This document shows positions 31,651 through 43,848 of a DNA stretch of 64,000 nucleotides, piece after piece; positions within the stretch are counted from its first letter, which is position 1, and each line of letters begins with the position of its first letter. The notes under the pieces were generated by a model. That model was not told where the DNA came from. It made no database searches and saw only the letters and a list, made by a program, of their open reading frames with translations. The translations under genes were made by a program, and so were the position numbers. Source of the stretch: Asterias rubens (lineage: Eukaryota; Echinodermata; Asteroidea; Forcipulatida; Asteriidae); assembly GCF_902459465.1 (NCBI RefSeq), contig NC_047078.1, positions 4,302,333 through 4,366,332 of the forward strand, in the 5' to 3' direction.

Positions 31651-32131
31651 TTAAAATTAGAAGAAAAAAAAGAAGAACCCATCCAACAGAAGCAGATTGC
31701 TAAATACAATGTAGACCTAGGTTTTGAGGTGTTTCATTTCCACTTGCACCCGTCACTAATGGGAAGACTTCCAAGTGGGGATGACCAAATACCAAGAAAC
31801 TTTGTTGAGCTTTCAGGGTCGACAGATTACACATGAAGTGTATGGAGTGCAGGGTGCATTTGTGATGGGGTCAAACTAAATGAATCGAATGTTAGAAATA
31901 TCAGTATAGACAAACAAGCCAAAACAGATTCACAGGGGTGAAATTTTTCAAAAATATTTGTGGGTACAAATAAATAAAACCTTACTTGGTAACTGGTGTT
32001 CCTGGTTTGAGTTTGATTGGCAGCATATTGTGCCACAGCACCTTGTAAACCACTACATTGTCTTATATGATAGGTCTCATAATTCAAGCGTAGGCCCACA
32101 TACCTTGCAGGAAAATACTGTTTGTTAAAGC

Positions 32132-32209
32132 GCCTTGCTCGTTACAAAGTAAGTTTTTATGCTAACAACTTTTTTTGAGTAATAACCAATAGTGTCCAGT
32201 GCCTTTAAC
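32132..32209 (-). mobile_element. Family A' end fragment
   Basis: GCTCGTTACAAAGTAAGTTT, then AATAGTGTCCAGTGCCTTTAA, just upstream of the full element at 32221. Confidence 0.65.
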
Positions 32210-32220
32210 AACTACATCAT

Positions 32221-32606
32221 TTAAAGACAGTGGACACTATTGGTAATTACTCAAAATAACTATGTGTTAGCATAAAACAATACTTGGTTACTAGTAATGG
32301 GGAGCTGTTGATAGTATAAAACATTGTGAGAAACGGCTCCCTCTGAAGTAATGTAGTTTTCGAGAAAGAAGTAATTTTCCACGAATTTAATTTCGAGACC
32401 TCAGATTTAAATTTTGAGGTCTCAAAATCAATTGTCTGAAAGCACACAAGTTCGTGTGACAAAGGTGTTTGTTCTTTCATTATTATCTCGCAACTTTGAC
32501 GACCAATTGATCTCAAATTTTCACAGGTTTGTTATTTTATGCATATGTTGAGATTCACCAAGTGAGAAGACTGGTCTTTGACAATTATAGTGTCCAATGT
32601 CTTTAA
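32221..32606 (+). mobile_element. Family A TTAA element (copy 6)
   Basis: TTAAAGACAGTGGACACTAT to AATGTCTTTAA. The hairpin arms are slightly mismatched (TTTCGAGACC versus GGTCTCAAAA). Confidence 0.85.
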
Positions 32607-33173
32607 ATGCCATAACTTATTTTATTTTATACTGGCATACTTCTCTCTCCTGATAACCAACTTCAGAAATGGATTACAATTGGCCTTGTAGTGCCACATA
32701 ATTCAGCTTTGTGCTACCAGTTGGTTTTTAATAAAAAAGGAATAAATGAATGAAGAAATTTGTGCCAACTACCATTACGTGTCCAGTGCCTTTAAAACTG
32801 TTCATTTAAAAAACAAATCAAAAGTTACATGCTGTGCAAGGAAAACTGCAAAGCAAAGTCTGTTTTCTATACTTTGTTCTTCTTTTGTTAGTTTGAGGTG
32901 CAAGAAAAACGTTGTTAGTTTCTTAGATTGGACTTTAAGGTCGGGCAGGAGTAACCCATTATGACAAGGGAACCATGTTGGTGTTTGCAAAACCTTCAAG
33001 TCCGAACTTAAAGAAGTGTGTTGTTGATAGTGTGGATGAATTTATTGCTCCACAGCGGCATTTCTTTGATCCGTTTATTGATTGTTGTCAACCCACTGAC
33101 TCGGACATGTCAATCTATTGTCTCTGAAGGACGGACATTCTCAACAACAAAATGCCACATAGTTTCTCTTTTA

Positions 33174-33365
33174 GGCCAAATAACAAAAAACATGTTTATC
33201 ATCCTGCCTGCTTTCTTTTCAGAGGCCGCCTCCTTTTTTTTATTCTTCTTTCTTTTTTTCAAGATTTATTTTTTTTAAATAGAAAAAAAGATGAAAAACA
33301 AAATTAGAAAAAAAAAAAGGTTATCTTTGAAAATATGTCAGGCGGCCATTTTGAATAAAAGAGAG
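33174..33365 (+). mobile_element. Family P element
   Basis: AACATGTTTATCATCCTGCC, AGAGGCCGCCTCC and GGCGGCCATTTTGAA, with T- and A-rich middle. Confidence 0.55.
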
Positions 33366-34238
33366 ATAAATTAACTCACTCTTAAAAAAAAAAAAAAAAA
33401 AAAACACTTACAGTTTTTTGCAGGATACTAATCCATTTTTGTTTTGGCCCAACACATCTTGGACAATGACCTCTCAAACAAAAGTGACCCCAACTCAGCA
33501 GTTAAAGACCCATAAGCTTTCATGGTGTCACGTTTACAAAACAAATACTAGAGAGTCAACCCTCTCTTTAGAATGAATTTTAAGTGCAAACCCTGCTCTG
33601 TAGACCCCCAATTCAAATGAAAAGAGACCAACCACAATGCCCACAAAAACTAATTTCTGACAAACCTGTTGATTCAGAACTACTCGTCTTCCAAGAAGAC
33701 TACCCTTAAGTTGTGGTGGCATTTTGAATCCTCTTTCCTTTTCTGTGAGGTCGTTCAGACACAGTACTAAAAATGGTTTCAAGCAGTTTTAACTCATTCA
33801 ATTTAACTTTGTGTGTCAGAACGCTTTTAAAACTTGTCAAGTTTAAACCATAGAGTGTTTAAACCATTTGAGTAAAATCGGTCAGAGAGGGTGGTTTTAA
33901 CGCTAAACCACTTTGGTTTTATCTTTTAGCATGGTGTTAGCACTGTGTAAAACAACCACAACCAGTTTTAAGTCCTCACAGGTGACCAGTGAATCAGGGT
34001 AGATTGTTAAAGGGAGCATCTTTTATACACACTTATTTTAAAACCAGGTTTAACTTTGAGCTGTCTGAATGCAAGGTAGTTTTATTTTTGTGACCAACCC
34101 CAGCTGCTACAAATGTAGTAAGATTAGAATGGTTTGGGTTCTAACTTAAGTACTCTGTCAAACCATGGAGGAAGAACTCCATGGTCAAACCAGGCCCCTG
34201 ACACTATAATAATGTTGAATACATCATCATATTCCGTC

Positions 34239-34337
34239 CCAACTGTGGAATCGTTCAAACTGTGGAATCTTCCCAACTGTGGAATCTTCTCAACTGTGGA
34301 ATCTTCCCAACTGTAGAATCGTCCCAACTATAGCAAG
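34239..34337 (+). repeat. 17-bp tandem repeat
   Basis: Six units of CCAACTGTGGAATCTTC with decay towards the 3' end (GTAGAATCG, CTATAGC). It lies about 270 bp downstream of vangl exon 1 in intron 1. Confidence 0.85.
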
Positions 34338-34424
34338 TGGTCCCAACTTGAGTGTTACAGTTTGGAGGTACAAATGTATAGCTTGGATTGCCGGATTAAT
34401 ATAGTGACAAAGATTCTGTGAGAG

Positions 34425-34545
34425 GGCAAAGCCATATTTGAAAGGGCCCCTCCATTGGAAAATCTTAAAGACCATTAAAAACTTTGGAAGGGGCACCAAG
34501 GACAAGACCAGGGCAACTGAGAGCTTGGCCTCCATGAATTTCCAG
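34425..34545 (+). repeat. Family O repeat
   Basis: CCTCCATTGGAAAATCTTAA and GGGGCACCAAGGACAAGACC. Related to 16680-16800, 41262-41460 and about 58310-58375. Confidence 0.55.
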
Positions 34546-34609
34546 GCTTAATTACAATAGCTCCTGCAAAATTTCAAAAACTGGTACAGTCCTGATGAAG
34601 ATGACTTAC

Positions 34610-34653
34610 CGACAGTTTCCAGTCTCCTCGGCTGAGTACGCCTGATTATCCAT
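34610..34653 (-). CDS. vangl: Van Gogh-like (Vangl) protein, exon 1 (start codon)
   Basis: A 44-nt coding start reading MDNQAYSAEETGNC plus two bases (CG), followed by a near-consensus donor GTAAGT. The two bases complete an Arg codon with the first G of exon 2 (CG+G), giving NCRDRYRDRD with no frame break. Vangl proteins commonly begin with Met-Asp and a short Ser/Tyr-rich stretch, which supports the assignment. The link across 11.6 kb rests on splice phase, donor quality and N-terminal style, not on transcript data. A short upstream ORF overlaps the start. Confidence 0.72.
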
Positions 34654-34663
34654 TTGAGACCAT
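34646..34663 (-). promoter_or_regulatory. Overlapping upstream ORF at the vangl start
   Basis: An ATG 10 nt upstream of the Vangl ATG, in another frame, encodes five residues (MVSNG) and stops at TAA inside the Vangl coding region. The main ATG has a C at -3 and G at +4. If the 5' leader includes it, this uORF could dampen or meter initiation. Confidence 0.4.
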
Positions 34664-34962
34664 CAAACTTTCAGTCCCTCTGAACAGTTGACATTCCTCA
34701 CATTTCACAAAATTACAAAAAATCCTGGACCTTAATCCTTGTCAAGTGCACCTTCGAAACACAAGCCAGCGACGACGCAGACAAAAATAAAAAAATCGAG
34801 CAAGCAGTAGTGAGTTCATCAGAACGACAACGACCGATGGAATCGTCGTTGTGTTTACACTGCGTGTTGATTCTAGCTCAAAGCTAGTAACTCAAAGGTC
34901 AAAATGATCCTGTCCTGTTTATGAGGCCACTGCCTGCCCTCATAGGTAAAGGGAATATATAA

Positions 34963-35248
34963 AGCCCCAACCCAAAAAAACAGAACATGTTTAGCGTCCT
35001 GCCTTTTTTTTTGTTAAAGGAAGATCTTTTTTCCTTCTCCAAAATGGCCTGCCAATGCTTTTTTGAAGACAACTGGCTGGGCTGTTTTTCTAAAATTAAT
35101 TTTGTTCGTCTGAGATCATACAGTGTATCATACTTTGCGAATTGCGTAATAAAAAAATAAATAAAAAAAACAAAAAAACGGAGGCAGCCTCTATAAAAAG
35201 GAACAGGCGGGGACGCTAACCATGTTTTTATTTTATTTGCCCTTTAGA
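34963..35248 (+). mobile_element. Family P element (longest copy)
   Basis: AACATGTTTAGCGTCCTGCC at the left and AGGCGGGGACGCTAACCATG at the right, inverted ends about 285 bp apart. GTTCGTCTGAGATCAT occurs inside, its inverse in 40869-41150. Confidence 0.6.
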
Positions 35249-35724
35249 ATGGTTGAGATGCTCGGTTGAATTATGACCAATCTACTCGGCTGTGTTTAGA
35301 TTCAGAAATGTGGTCAGAAGATGCTCTTGAAGTGAGGTCAATCAGAGACGCTGCTTGCAACTGCTATGAGCGAAGCTTGCCCTACCGCAGAATTCATGCA
35401 TAATTATACAGCAACCCAAGACAATCGGTACAGACACACTATCACTATCGGGTCTTGTGTGTAGAGTTTCAGGCCTGATACATTTACGCTTGTGAAAGGG
35501 AAGTCAGGACACACGTAGTCAAGCATGATATATGGCCCTTGGAAAAAAGTAGGAACTTCACCAACTACAAGGGCTGACCTACATGTGTCCTACAAATAAT
35601 TAAAAATTTTGTGTGGTTAAACCAAAACAGTTGTTATTATATATGTACATGACATGTACATGACATATAATTAATGAGCCATGGGAAGTTGAAATAAAAC
35701 AAAACTACCAATATGAGACATCAC

Positions 35725-35899
35725 CAGGCCTGATACTTCACGGAGGCAACGGAGGCAATTGCCTCCGTTGCCCCTTGTCATTGCCTTGGTGCCCTTGAAA
35801 TGCTCCAGTACAAATTTACAATTTCCTCATAGGTGCCCTTTACCAAGGAGAAAATGCCTTGGTGCCCTTGCCCTTTCAAAAACGAAGCATACAGCCCTG
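35725..35899 (+). mobile_element. Family C element (copy 3)
   Basis: CAGGCCTGATACTTCACGGA to GAAGCATACAGCCCTG, 175 bp. Confidence 0.75.
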
Positions 35900-35982
35900 C
35901 ATCACCTAACATCACAAGGCCAGACTGACTTCAAGGTGAGGGCTAAACAAATCACGTACTACCATCAGACACTTTGCCACTA

Positions 35983-36640
35983 AGTCCTAGGGGCTGAAAC
36001 AGGGCTAATCCCTTCACAGTTCCTACATATGTAATGTACATTATGTACTGTTTATACATATATGCATGATTGAACTGGTGTAACATCCACTAGGCGTCTG
36101 GCCTTGCTCCAGGGCACAACTTAGTGTCTGTGGTCTGGATTCGAACCCCCACTCAGCTGCTGACAACACCATACCTTGTGTCCAGTGAAAAAGGCTGCTT
36201 GGCCACCTATTCCTGGGGCTGAAAGAGGGCTACTCCCTTCACAGTTCCTACATATAATGTACACATGCATGAACTGGTGTAACATCCACTAGGAGTCTGG
36301 CCTTGCTCAAAAGGACACAAGTGTCTATGGCCTGGATTCGAACCCCCAAGTCAGCTGCTGACAACACCAGACCTTGTGTCCAGTGAAAAAGGCTGCTTGG
36401 CCACCTATTCCTGGGGCTGAAACAGGGCTACTCCCTTAACGGTTTCTACATGTACATGTATGTACAATTAATGTACTGTACCTTGTACATAGGCATCATG
36501 TGTAACATCCACTAGGAGTAGGAGTCTGGCGTTGCTCAAAAAGGCACAAGTGTCTATGGCCTGGATGCGAACCCCAACTCAGCTGCTGACAACACCAGAC
36601 CTTGGCTCCAGTGAAAAAGACTGATTGGCCATGGGACGTG
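35983..36640 (-). repeat. Three tandem copies of a tRNA-derived SINE-like unit
   Basis: Units of ~200-225 bp, each containing CCTGGGGCTGAAACAGGGCT, AACATCCACTAGGAGTCTGG and, on the minus strand, GGGGGTTCGAATCCA, which matches the RNA polymerase III B box. No clear A box was found at the expected distance. Confidence 0.7.
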
Positions 36641-37503
36641 CCACAAAATAGTAATGAGTACTCTGCAGGGTAGTGCTGCATTCTACTTTGCTGTAGTAGT
36701 AGTAGTCGGATGCCATTAGGTTGGATGAATCATACATTACAATGTAACCTTGGGTTTTGTACATTATGGCTCGACACAATGTGATCAGAATCCACCTGTT
36801 GTCCAGTCATTGATCAAAAATCTCATCTGCATACACAGTAAAAAGGATTTGTCATTATACCAAACTAGGCACGACAGTTGGTCCTTTGGAAAAAAGTAGA
36901 AATATTCTATTGAGTACATCACGAGGGTTGATCCAAGTAGAGTACATACGCTATTTAATCACAATTTTTCAAAGCCAAACTCCACACCCCCCCTAACCCC
37001 CCCCCAAAAAAAAAAATCCCAACCCAGAATAAGACTTAAGTCTGTCTGTTCTTGTTTGACATCTCTAACTCAAGCAATAACTTGCATATACCATTTTCAT
37101 CCTATTTATGGAAAAGAAGAAGAAAAAAAAGAAAAATAAATAAATTAACAGAATTTTTTTTTACTGTCAAAAAAGTATCATCGGCATCCGTCGGTGTACG
37201 TGTTTACAGTGAAATTACAACTGAAGAACAGTAATAAGATGCCTCTTGGCTTTTCATAGATAATTCAAAATTTCCTGCAATTCCTTCTCATGTCTTTTGA
37301 CACCAACAATGCCAAAGATAAAAGCACTAAGAGAACGATGTCCGGGTCCCTCTACCCACACCTTTCCATTAGCAATGAAAGCCACCTTAAAGGGGTATAA
37401 TTTGGTTACAATAATTCCTGTCTTGAGTCAGCGAGCTTGCGGCAGTCTTAAGAAAAGCGAGCAGGGTTTGTTTAAAGATGACATGTGCATTACATTACAG
37501 TCC

Positions 37504-37848
37504 TTAAAAGGCACTGTACATGTTTGGTAATTTATCAAAGACCAGCATTCTCACTTAGTGTATCCCAACATAACAATTGGTCATCGAAGGTGCAAGAGAA
37601 TAACGAAAGAAAAAACACCCTTGTTGCACAAATTTGTGTCCTTTCAGATGCCTAAAAAAGGCTTCGGGCCTGAAGTCTTAATGTTAGATTCAAATATTTG
37701 AGTGAGAAATCTTTTTCTCAAAAACTATGTTACTTCAAAGGGAGCCGTTTCTCACAATTATCAACAGCTCTCCATTGCTCGTTACCAAGTATGCTTTTTT
37801 GCCAAAAAATTATTTTGAGTAATTACCAATAGTGTCCAGTGCCTTTAA
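37504..37848 (-). mobile_element. Family A' TTAA element (copy 2)
   Basis: TTAAAAGGCACTGTACATG to AGTGTCCAGTGCCTTTAA. Hairpin GGCTTCGGGCCTGAAGTC. Confidence 0.8.
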
Positions 37849-38416
37849 GGATATAACACTAGCAGGGATGTTGCGACAGGCGCATTGTGTTCCCCATAAT
37901 GAGAGAGAGAGTCGTGAAGGCGGAAAATTTCAAATTACAGGCTGGATTGGACCGAGAGAAAAGGCAGCGTCTACGGGCCATTTGTGAAGTTTAAACCGGA
38001 CATCATGATGTAGTGCCACAGACTGACTTCGCGTTGGGTCACGTACAAAACATCATTACTTACAGCTCTATATGTGAAATGTACACACCCAGGTGAGTGT
38101 GTTTACATTGTAATGTACACCAGTGTCGGGGAACAACAGTAAATAAATGTACATGTAGCTCGAGTGAGTAGGTTTACAGTCTCTAATTAAAATTTGTGAA
38201 TTACTCACACCGAAAAGACATGATGCTTAAAATTGCTTGGTCGGGCTTAAAATGATATCGGTGCAACCATTGAGCAAAGGTAACGTTACCTTCCTTCAGC
38301 ATTCTCCCTTGTGTTTTTTACAGTGGTCCACTGGCCAAACGCCAGTTAAAACACCTGAGGTGAGGACCGTTTACAATTCTCCGTAAAGTGGTTCTGCAAA
38401 AACAGATGTGTTATTT

Positions 38417-38584
38417 TTTACTTCACGGAGGCAACGAAGGCGATTGTCTCTGTGCCCCCTGCCTTGGTGCCCTTGAAATGCTCGGACAGTAGAAATTGAC
38501 AATTTCCTCATACATGTAGGTTGCCCTTTACCATGGAGAAAATACCTTGGTGCCCTTGCCCTTTCAAAAACAAAGCATGACAGG
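38417..38584 (+). mobile_element. Family C element (copy 4)
   Basis: CTTCACGGAGGCAACGAAGG, GTAGAAATTGACAATTTCC and TTGCCCTTTACC. It gives the uninterrupted version of the site hit by the family B element at 23819. Confidence 0.7.
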
Positions 38585-38666
38585 AATCGGATTGTCAAGA
38601 TTTGCAGTATATCACATTTTTCCCATGAAAAATGATTTTAGTTTTGTTTATTACTTTAAATCAGTA

Positions 38667-39088
38667 TTAAAGGATTCGGGTACTTTTTCAAAATGTCCAC
38701 AGATTTACATTAAACTTATAGGGTTTGAAGATAATGATAGTGGAAAGCTCCCCTTCAAATATTACTAACTAAGGTTGTGTAGTTTTTGAGAAATGAGTAA
38801 AACAAGTCACATTAAAATTTTGATCTCATGAGATCAAAATTATTTTAGCATGTCAAATCCCCTTAACCAGTTATGATATTATACCAAAACCATAGCATAA
38901 CTGGTTAATACGTTTTTACATGCTGAAACTGAGACAAAACTATTTGTTTTACTCATTTCTCAAAAACTACAGCACCTCAGTAAGTAAAATTTCAAGGGAA
39001 GCTTTCTACTATCAAAATCTTCAAACTGTGTAAGTTTAATGTAAATCTGTGGACAGTGTGTTTTTTGTTAGGAAAAAGTACCCTTTAA
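38667..39088 (+). mobile_element. Family H TTAA element (copy 1)
   Basis: TTAAAGGATTCGGGTAC to GTACCCTTTAA. Central palindrome TTTTGATCTCATGAGATCAAAA. Subterminal CTCAAAAACTACAGCACCTC. Confidence 0.82.
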
Positions 39089-39504
39089 CACTCCGTGCAT
39101 AGACATTCCATCAAAAATGGACTGCCTTTTGTTCTCATTCATCTGTAAATTATTAACAGAATGTCAAGACTGCTTTCCCACAGAAAAACAAACAAGCGTA
39201 GGATGTTATAAACTGAGGTAAATGGTATAACCCCAATTACATATTTGTACTGTATACATGTATTCAGGGGACATAGTCCTCCTTTAATTTGTGGCTGTTG
39301 ACAGAGAGTATGCCTTACAAAAATTGAGTGGACCAATGCTGGTCGGTTTAGCAGCTGAAATTTTATGGCTTCTCTGATATTTATCAGTCAATGTAGATAT
39401 ATACAGTATGGAATTGTATGGGGTGATATTTCTAATCACCCAATGACAAACTATTTTTACATGTCCGAAATGTTTCGGTCAGCGCTACATTTACACAGTC
39501 CATT

Positions 39505-39866
39505 TTAAAGGGTCTATGTAACTTTTGTAGGACAAAAAACACAATGTCCACAGATTTACACTAAACTTACACAGTTTGAAGATAAGGATAGTAGAAAGCT
39601 TCCCTGAAAATATTACGTGCTGAGGTGCTGTAGTTTTTGGGAAATGAAAATAAAATGTCATAAAAATAATTTTTTTCTCACCCATGAGACGAAAATTATT
39701 TTTTATCATTTACAAACGTATTTTAAGGACATTATTTTACTAATTTCTCAAAAACTACAGCACCTCAGTAAGTAATATTTAAAGGGAAGCTTTCCACTAT
39801 CTTCAAACCCTGTAAGTTTAATGTAAATATATGGTCATTTTGAAAAGGTACCAAAATCCTTCAAGG
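39505..39866 (+). mobile_element. Family H TTAA element (copy 2)
   Basis: TTAAAGGGTCTATGTAACTT at the left. The right end (GGTACCAAAATCCTTCAAGG) has lost its TTAA. The centre is CTCACCCATGAGACGAAAAT. Confidence 0.75.
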
Positions 39867-39915
39867 AATATCCTGGTTTATATGAAGCCAATGCTTCTCA
39901 GAACAATTAAAAATC

Positions 39916-40063
39916 AATGGGAGACTTTCTGGGACGATAGAGGGCAGCAGACTTACCAGGTAAATCCATTGTTCTCAGAATTATGCGCATGTTCAGAACT
40001 ACGTAAACAATGGAAATTGACCCGGTATATCTGCTGCCGCCTAGCGTTGGAAAGTCTCCTATT
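39916..40063 (-). mobile_element. Family G palindromic element (copy 3)
   Basis: Near-perfect reverse complement of 2572-2717, including GGGACGATAGAGGGCAGCAG. Confidence 0.82.
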
Positions 40064-40094
40064 ACATGTTCGTGTAGCTAATAACCCATGGAGA

Positions 40095-40190
40095 GCATCA
40101 AGGAAGGAAGTTTAAGTTTTAGATGTGGGATGAAAACCCCAGAGAATTATTCCAGAGAAAACCAACTTGGAAATGAAAACCCCATCAACA
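40095..40190 (-). repeat. SINE tail fragment
   Basis: AGTTTTAGATGTGGGATGAA and AACCCCAGAGAATTATTCCA match the body of the SINE at 55838-56022. The tRNA-like part is missing. Confidence 0.55.
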
Positions 40191-40302
40191 TTTTTAAAAT
40201 GTGTAAACAAAACTTTTTAGCGTGTGAATGTTTCTACATTTGAAACTGGTTGATGGTCACTACAAAAACCATTGAGGAAAAATACAATTATAACAATACT
40301 AT

Positions 40303-40423
40303 CAGTCCTGGTACTTTACAGAGGCAACGAAGGCGATTGCCTCGTGCAATTTCCTAGTTGCCCTCTAACAAGGAGAAAATGCCTTGGCGCCCTTGCCCTT
40401 CTGAAACAAAGTATACAGGCCTC
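40303..40423 (+). mobile_element. Family C element (copy 5, internally deleted)
   Basis: TACTTTACAGAGGCAACGAA, then directly GTGCAATTTCCTAG. Ends GTATACAGGCCT. Confidence 0.65.
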
Positions 40424-40868
40424 CAATACATGTTTAAAAAATTTAGGCTGCTAAAACTTTCCCGGGGACAAACAAAGTTCTAATGTACATGTAAGTATGG
40501 ATCTTTTACAAAAAGCTTTTAAAGCGCAAGCACTATAATCCCTAAATATCCACCCTGTTAGTGTTACTGGCTGCATTTTTTATTCACAGTTTTGACTTGC
40601 TCAGACTTGAATCTGATTCCTAACTCCCACTGAATAACAAAGTGATAAATCCAGGGGTCAATCACCATAGCAACAAGGTCATCTGTCCATAGCTCCTACT
40701 TCAGCAGTGAGGCTATACATCTCAATGTTTATCATTGGGTCAGAGGAGGTCTTGCCTCATGTAAATATGTGTCTGGGTGTTCCTGGGTGATGAGAGATCC
40801 CCAGTCTGTAAGGTTAGCTAAGACTTGGTACAAGATGTTTCAATCAATGTGTATTAAGTCTTCTTTCT

Positions 40869-41150
40869 TAGGCCCCCTCAAAAAACATGTTTAGTTAGCA
40901 TCCCTGCCTGCTTCCTCCTTAGAGGCCGCATCCTTTTCTTTCTGTTTTTACAAAATAAAAAGTTTTTCAAATGATCTCAGACGAACAATTTAAACTTGGA
41001 CAATAATCAACACAGTTAGTTTAGCCAGTTGTCTTAAAAAATGTGTTGGGCGGCCATTAAAAAAAAAAAAAAAGGCCCTCCTCCTGTTTTTCAAAAATGC
41101 AGAACTAAATATGTATATTTTTTGCTTTTAGGCCTTATAAGGTAGTCATC
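40869..41150 (+). mobile_element. Family P element
   Basis: AAAACATGTTTAGTTAGCAT, CCTGCCTGCTTCCTCC, GATCTCAGACGAAC and GGGCGGCCATTAAAA. Confidence 0.6.
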
Positions 41151-41261
41151 TTACTTAACTTCTTACAGTCTTTGTCTTCTTGTTAGATAAAACACTGAGC
41201 AGTCTGATTCTACATGAGTACACGAACAAGATTAAAACAGACCTGCGTGTTCATTTTTAAA

Positions 41262-41460
41262 AGGGCAAGGCCATTTTCATTATAAATGCAAAGGACACCT
41301 CCATTGGAAAATCTTCAAGTCTATGGGAATTTTAAATGCGAAGGGCACCTCCATTGGAAAATCTTCAAGTCTATGTGAATTAAAAATGCAAAGAGCACCT
41401 ACATTGGAAATGATTAAATAAAGTCTATTGGAAACCATTAAAGGAGCATGAAGGCCAAGA
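41262..41460 (-). repeat. ~60-bp tandem repeat (family O)
   Basis: Three units of ATGCAAAGGACACCTCCATT and GGAAAATCTTCAAGTCTATG, the third diverged. Confidence 0.75.
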
Positions 41461-43848
41461 CTAAGCCTGGGCAACTAGTGCGACTAGTGTCGTAGTCACG
41501 ACAGTTGACAGCTCAGTCGATTCGCGACTCCTACCGTTTTTCAACTATTTGACTAATTATGCCACCACGACTACTACAAAAGTAGTCACAACTACATGTA
41601 CCTGCTTGGTGAATTAATTGTGTACATGTAGCTCATGACTATTCATGACAACATATTTTACTTTTGAAACATAATCAGATATTGGTGACACAATCCTTCA
41701 ATCCTTTTAGCGTGAACTTTACTGTATTGTGCCTGCAACAAACATCATGCTGCAATGCATCTTGAGACTAGACTATTTGAGGCGAGACTAGTCGAGTAGT
41801 AAATTTCACTAGTCACCAAGGCCTATTGAGCAACCTTGAAGGATATAGATCCAGCTTTGATAGGCAGGCCATGCCACAGCAGCATCTCCTGCAACAGTTA
41901 CATACAGATAATCTTGAGCTGTTTTGAAGCTTAAACTGATGTTAATTACACTCAGGGCTCGAATTTTACGCTGGACCGCAGGCCCGAGGCCAGTGATTTT
42001 AGCTTTGGTCCAGTAAACTTTATGCCGAACAAGTCCGGCGGTCTTATTTTTTTTTTTATGCATACTAACATAGTTCCTATTACAAATAATTATATGAAAT
42101 ATATTATCTTTCATTAAAAAATGTATTTCAATCTCATTTAGAATAAAAGTTTTTGTTTTACTTGTCGTCAAATCAGTGTTCTGAGCACGCTTGCGGAACG
42201 TCAATCCGTCCTTTTTTCACGTGCATCAGGCTGCATACAAGTTTTCCATTCAGTTTACTCATGCCCACACCTTGTACATCTAGTCTCAAACCATTTATGT
42301 TTATGCACCCGGGGAGTGAGCGAGCGGGGACGATTTTTTTTTGTAGGCGGCGAGAATGACGTGAAGTAGGTATGTGGAACTTTATTGATTGGGTTTCACA
42401 GCAAAAAAAAAGCCTCCTAAGGGATGAGAAAGGCCTGCTGTTCTATCGTGTTAACTTTTTTTTTTCCTAATAAAATTTTGGTCTTGTAAAAAATCTTCCG
42501 GTCCAGCAAAAATTCTGAGCAACAAGCCCTGCGGTCTTGTGGATTTTTTCCCCAAATTCGAGCCCTGTACACCATGGAGCTATAATGATTACAACGATGT
42601 TAAGAGGCTTTGAAGCAGGCTTGAATCTGGTAGGCCACCCTGAGAAGGGACCATGGACATTACAAAAAATGCTGTCCATTCACACAAGGTACATTTTGTA
42701 AAACTGTACAACCACGCTGCAATATAGCAAGGGACCCTCGCTACCTTTTTACGGACATCATATTTTTATCAGTATTTCCATCTTACAGCATTGTGAAGCG
42801 TTCCCCCAAATCAAAACACACACAGCTAGAAATCTCTGCTGTACAAATACAGCGCAGGCAGTAAATGTTTTTACAGACAGCAGAAATATGAAAGACCAAG
42901 TTTATTCCAGTCGGCTTGTTTGACAACTTAACACTTGTACTCCCGTTCTTTTTTTCCAACTTGCCCAACAGTGGTTGGGAAAATAGCTAATACAAACAAC
43001 GTTCCCTTTCTCAACTCCATTGTCACGTTTATTTTACCCTGAGAATGGCTGTTTGTAACAGCAAAAGAAAACCCCATCAGCGCTGAGTCAGTGTGTTTGT
43101 GTGCCGATGCGCATCATGGGGTCTGTTACCGGCTTTTATGACAGCTTACCAACTAGGCCGCCTTTATGTTTCTCAGACAGAAATTGGTTGAACTTTGGTA
43201 TGAAGTGGATACTTTGATGAAAAGAGTTTTGAATGCGTCCAACTGAATTGAAGGAGAGGGGGGGGGGGGCACGACCTTTTTAAGGAATTTAACTTGATTG
43301 CGAAATTCAGTGTGCAATTGTGCATAATAACACGAGTTGTAAACAGAGTGTGTAAACCACAATATTATTCTAAAGATAAGAGTTTAGATTTTCAAGATAA
43401 AAACTGAAGGGGTAGTTCTGGTAGTCATTGCTGACAAAAAAGTCTGAAGCTACAAGTATGATCCGAAACTCAGGGGGTATGTTCAAATCAGGGTTCATTC
43501 TTTTCATGCACAGCCTAGCGAAGCAAGGCAGTACGCACGATTTGCCTGCGCAGGTTGCACAAATTGTTGTCGATACCGAAAATACAAACTATTTACTGAT
43601 TTCACGTGCGTTTCAAGGTTCAAGTTAATTTTGCACCAGGATTTGTTTTTCATTCCACTTTAATTTGTTTAAGTTTTTTTTTTTTGGACAAGTTTTAAGA
43701 GTGCGAATAGTGTAGGAGAGCAGTTACACTCTCAAACATTTTTTTGTGCTTCAAAATTGGTCATTATCGTCCAATGCATACGGAAAACAGATTTAAAGGA
43801 ACATACATTTGTAAGAAAAACTTGTCTAAACTAAGATCAGAAATGTAC

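Larger units (their letters stand above)
22966..34609 (-). other. Intron 1 of vangl (11.6 kb)
   Basis: Long phase-2 intron with donor CG|GTAAGT and acceptor TTTTCTTAG. It contains the 113-bp minisatellite, several TTAA elements (A, B, I), repeat families C, F, J/K, N and P, short tandem arrays (31551-31650, 34239-34337) and microsatellites. No further exon was found between the two Vangl exons. Confidence 0.7.
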
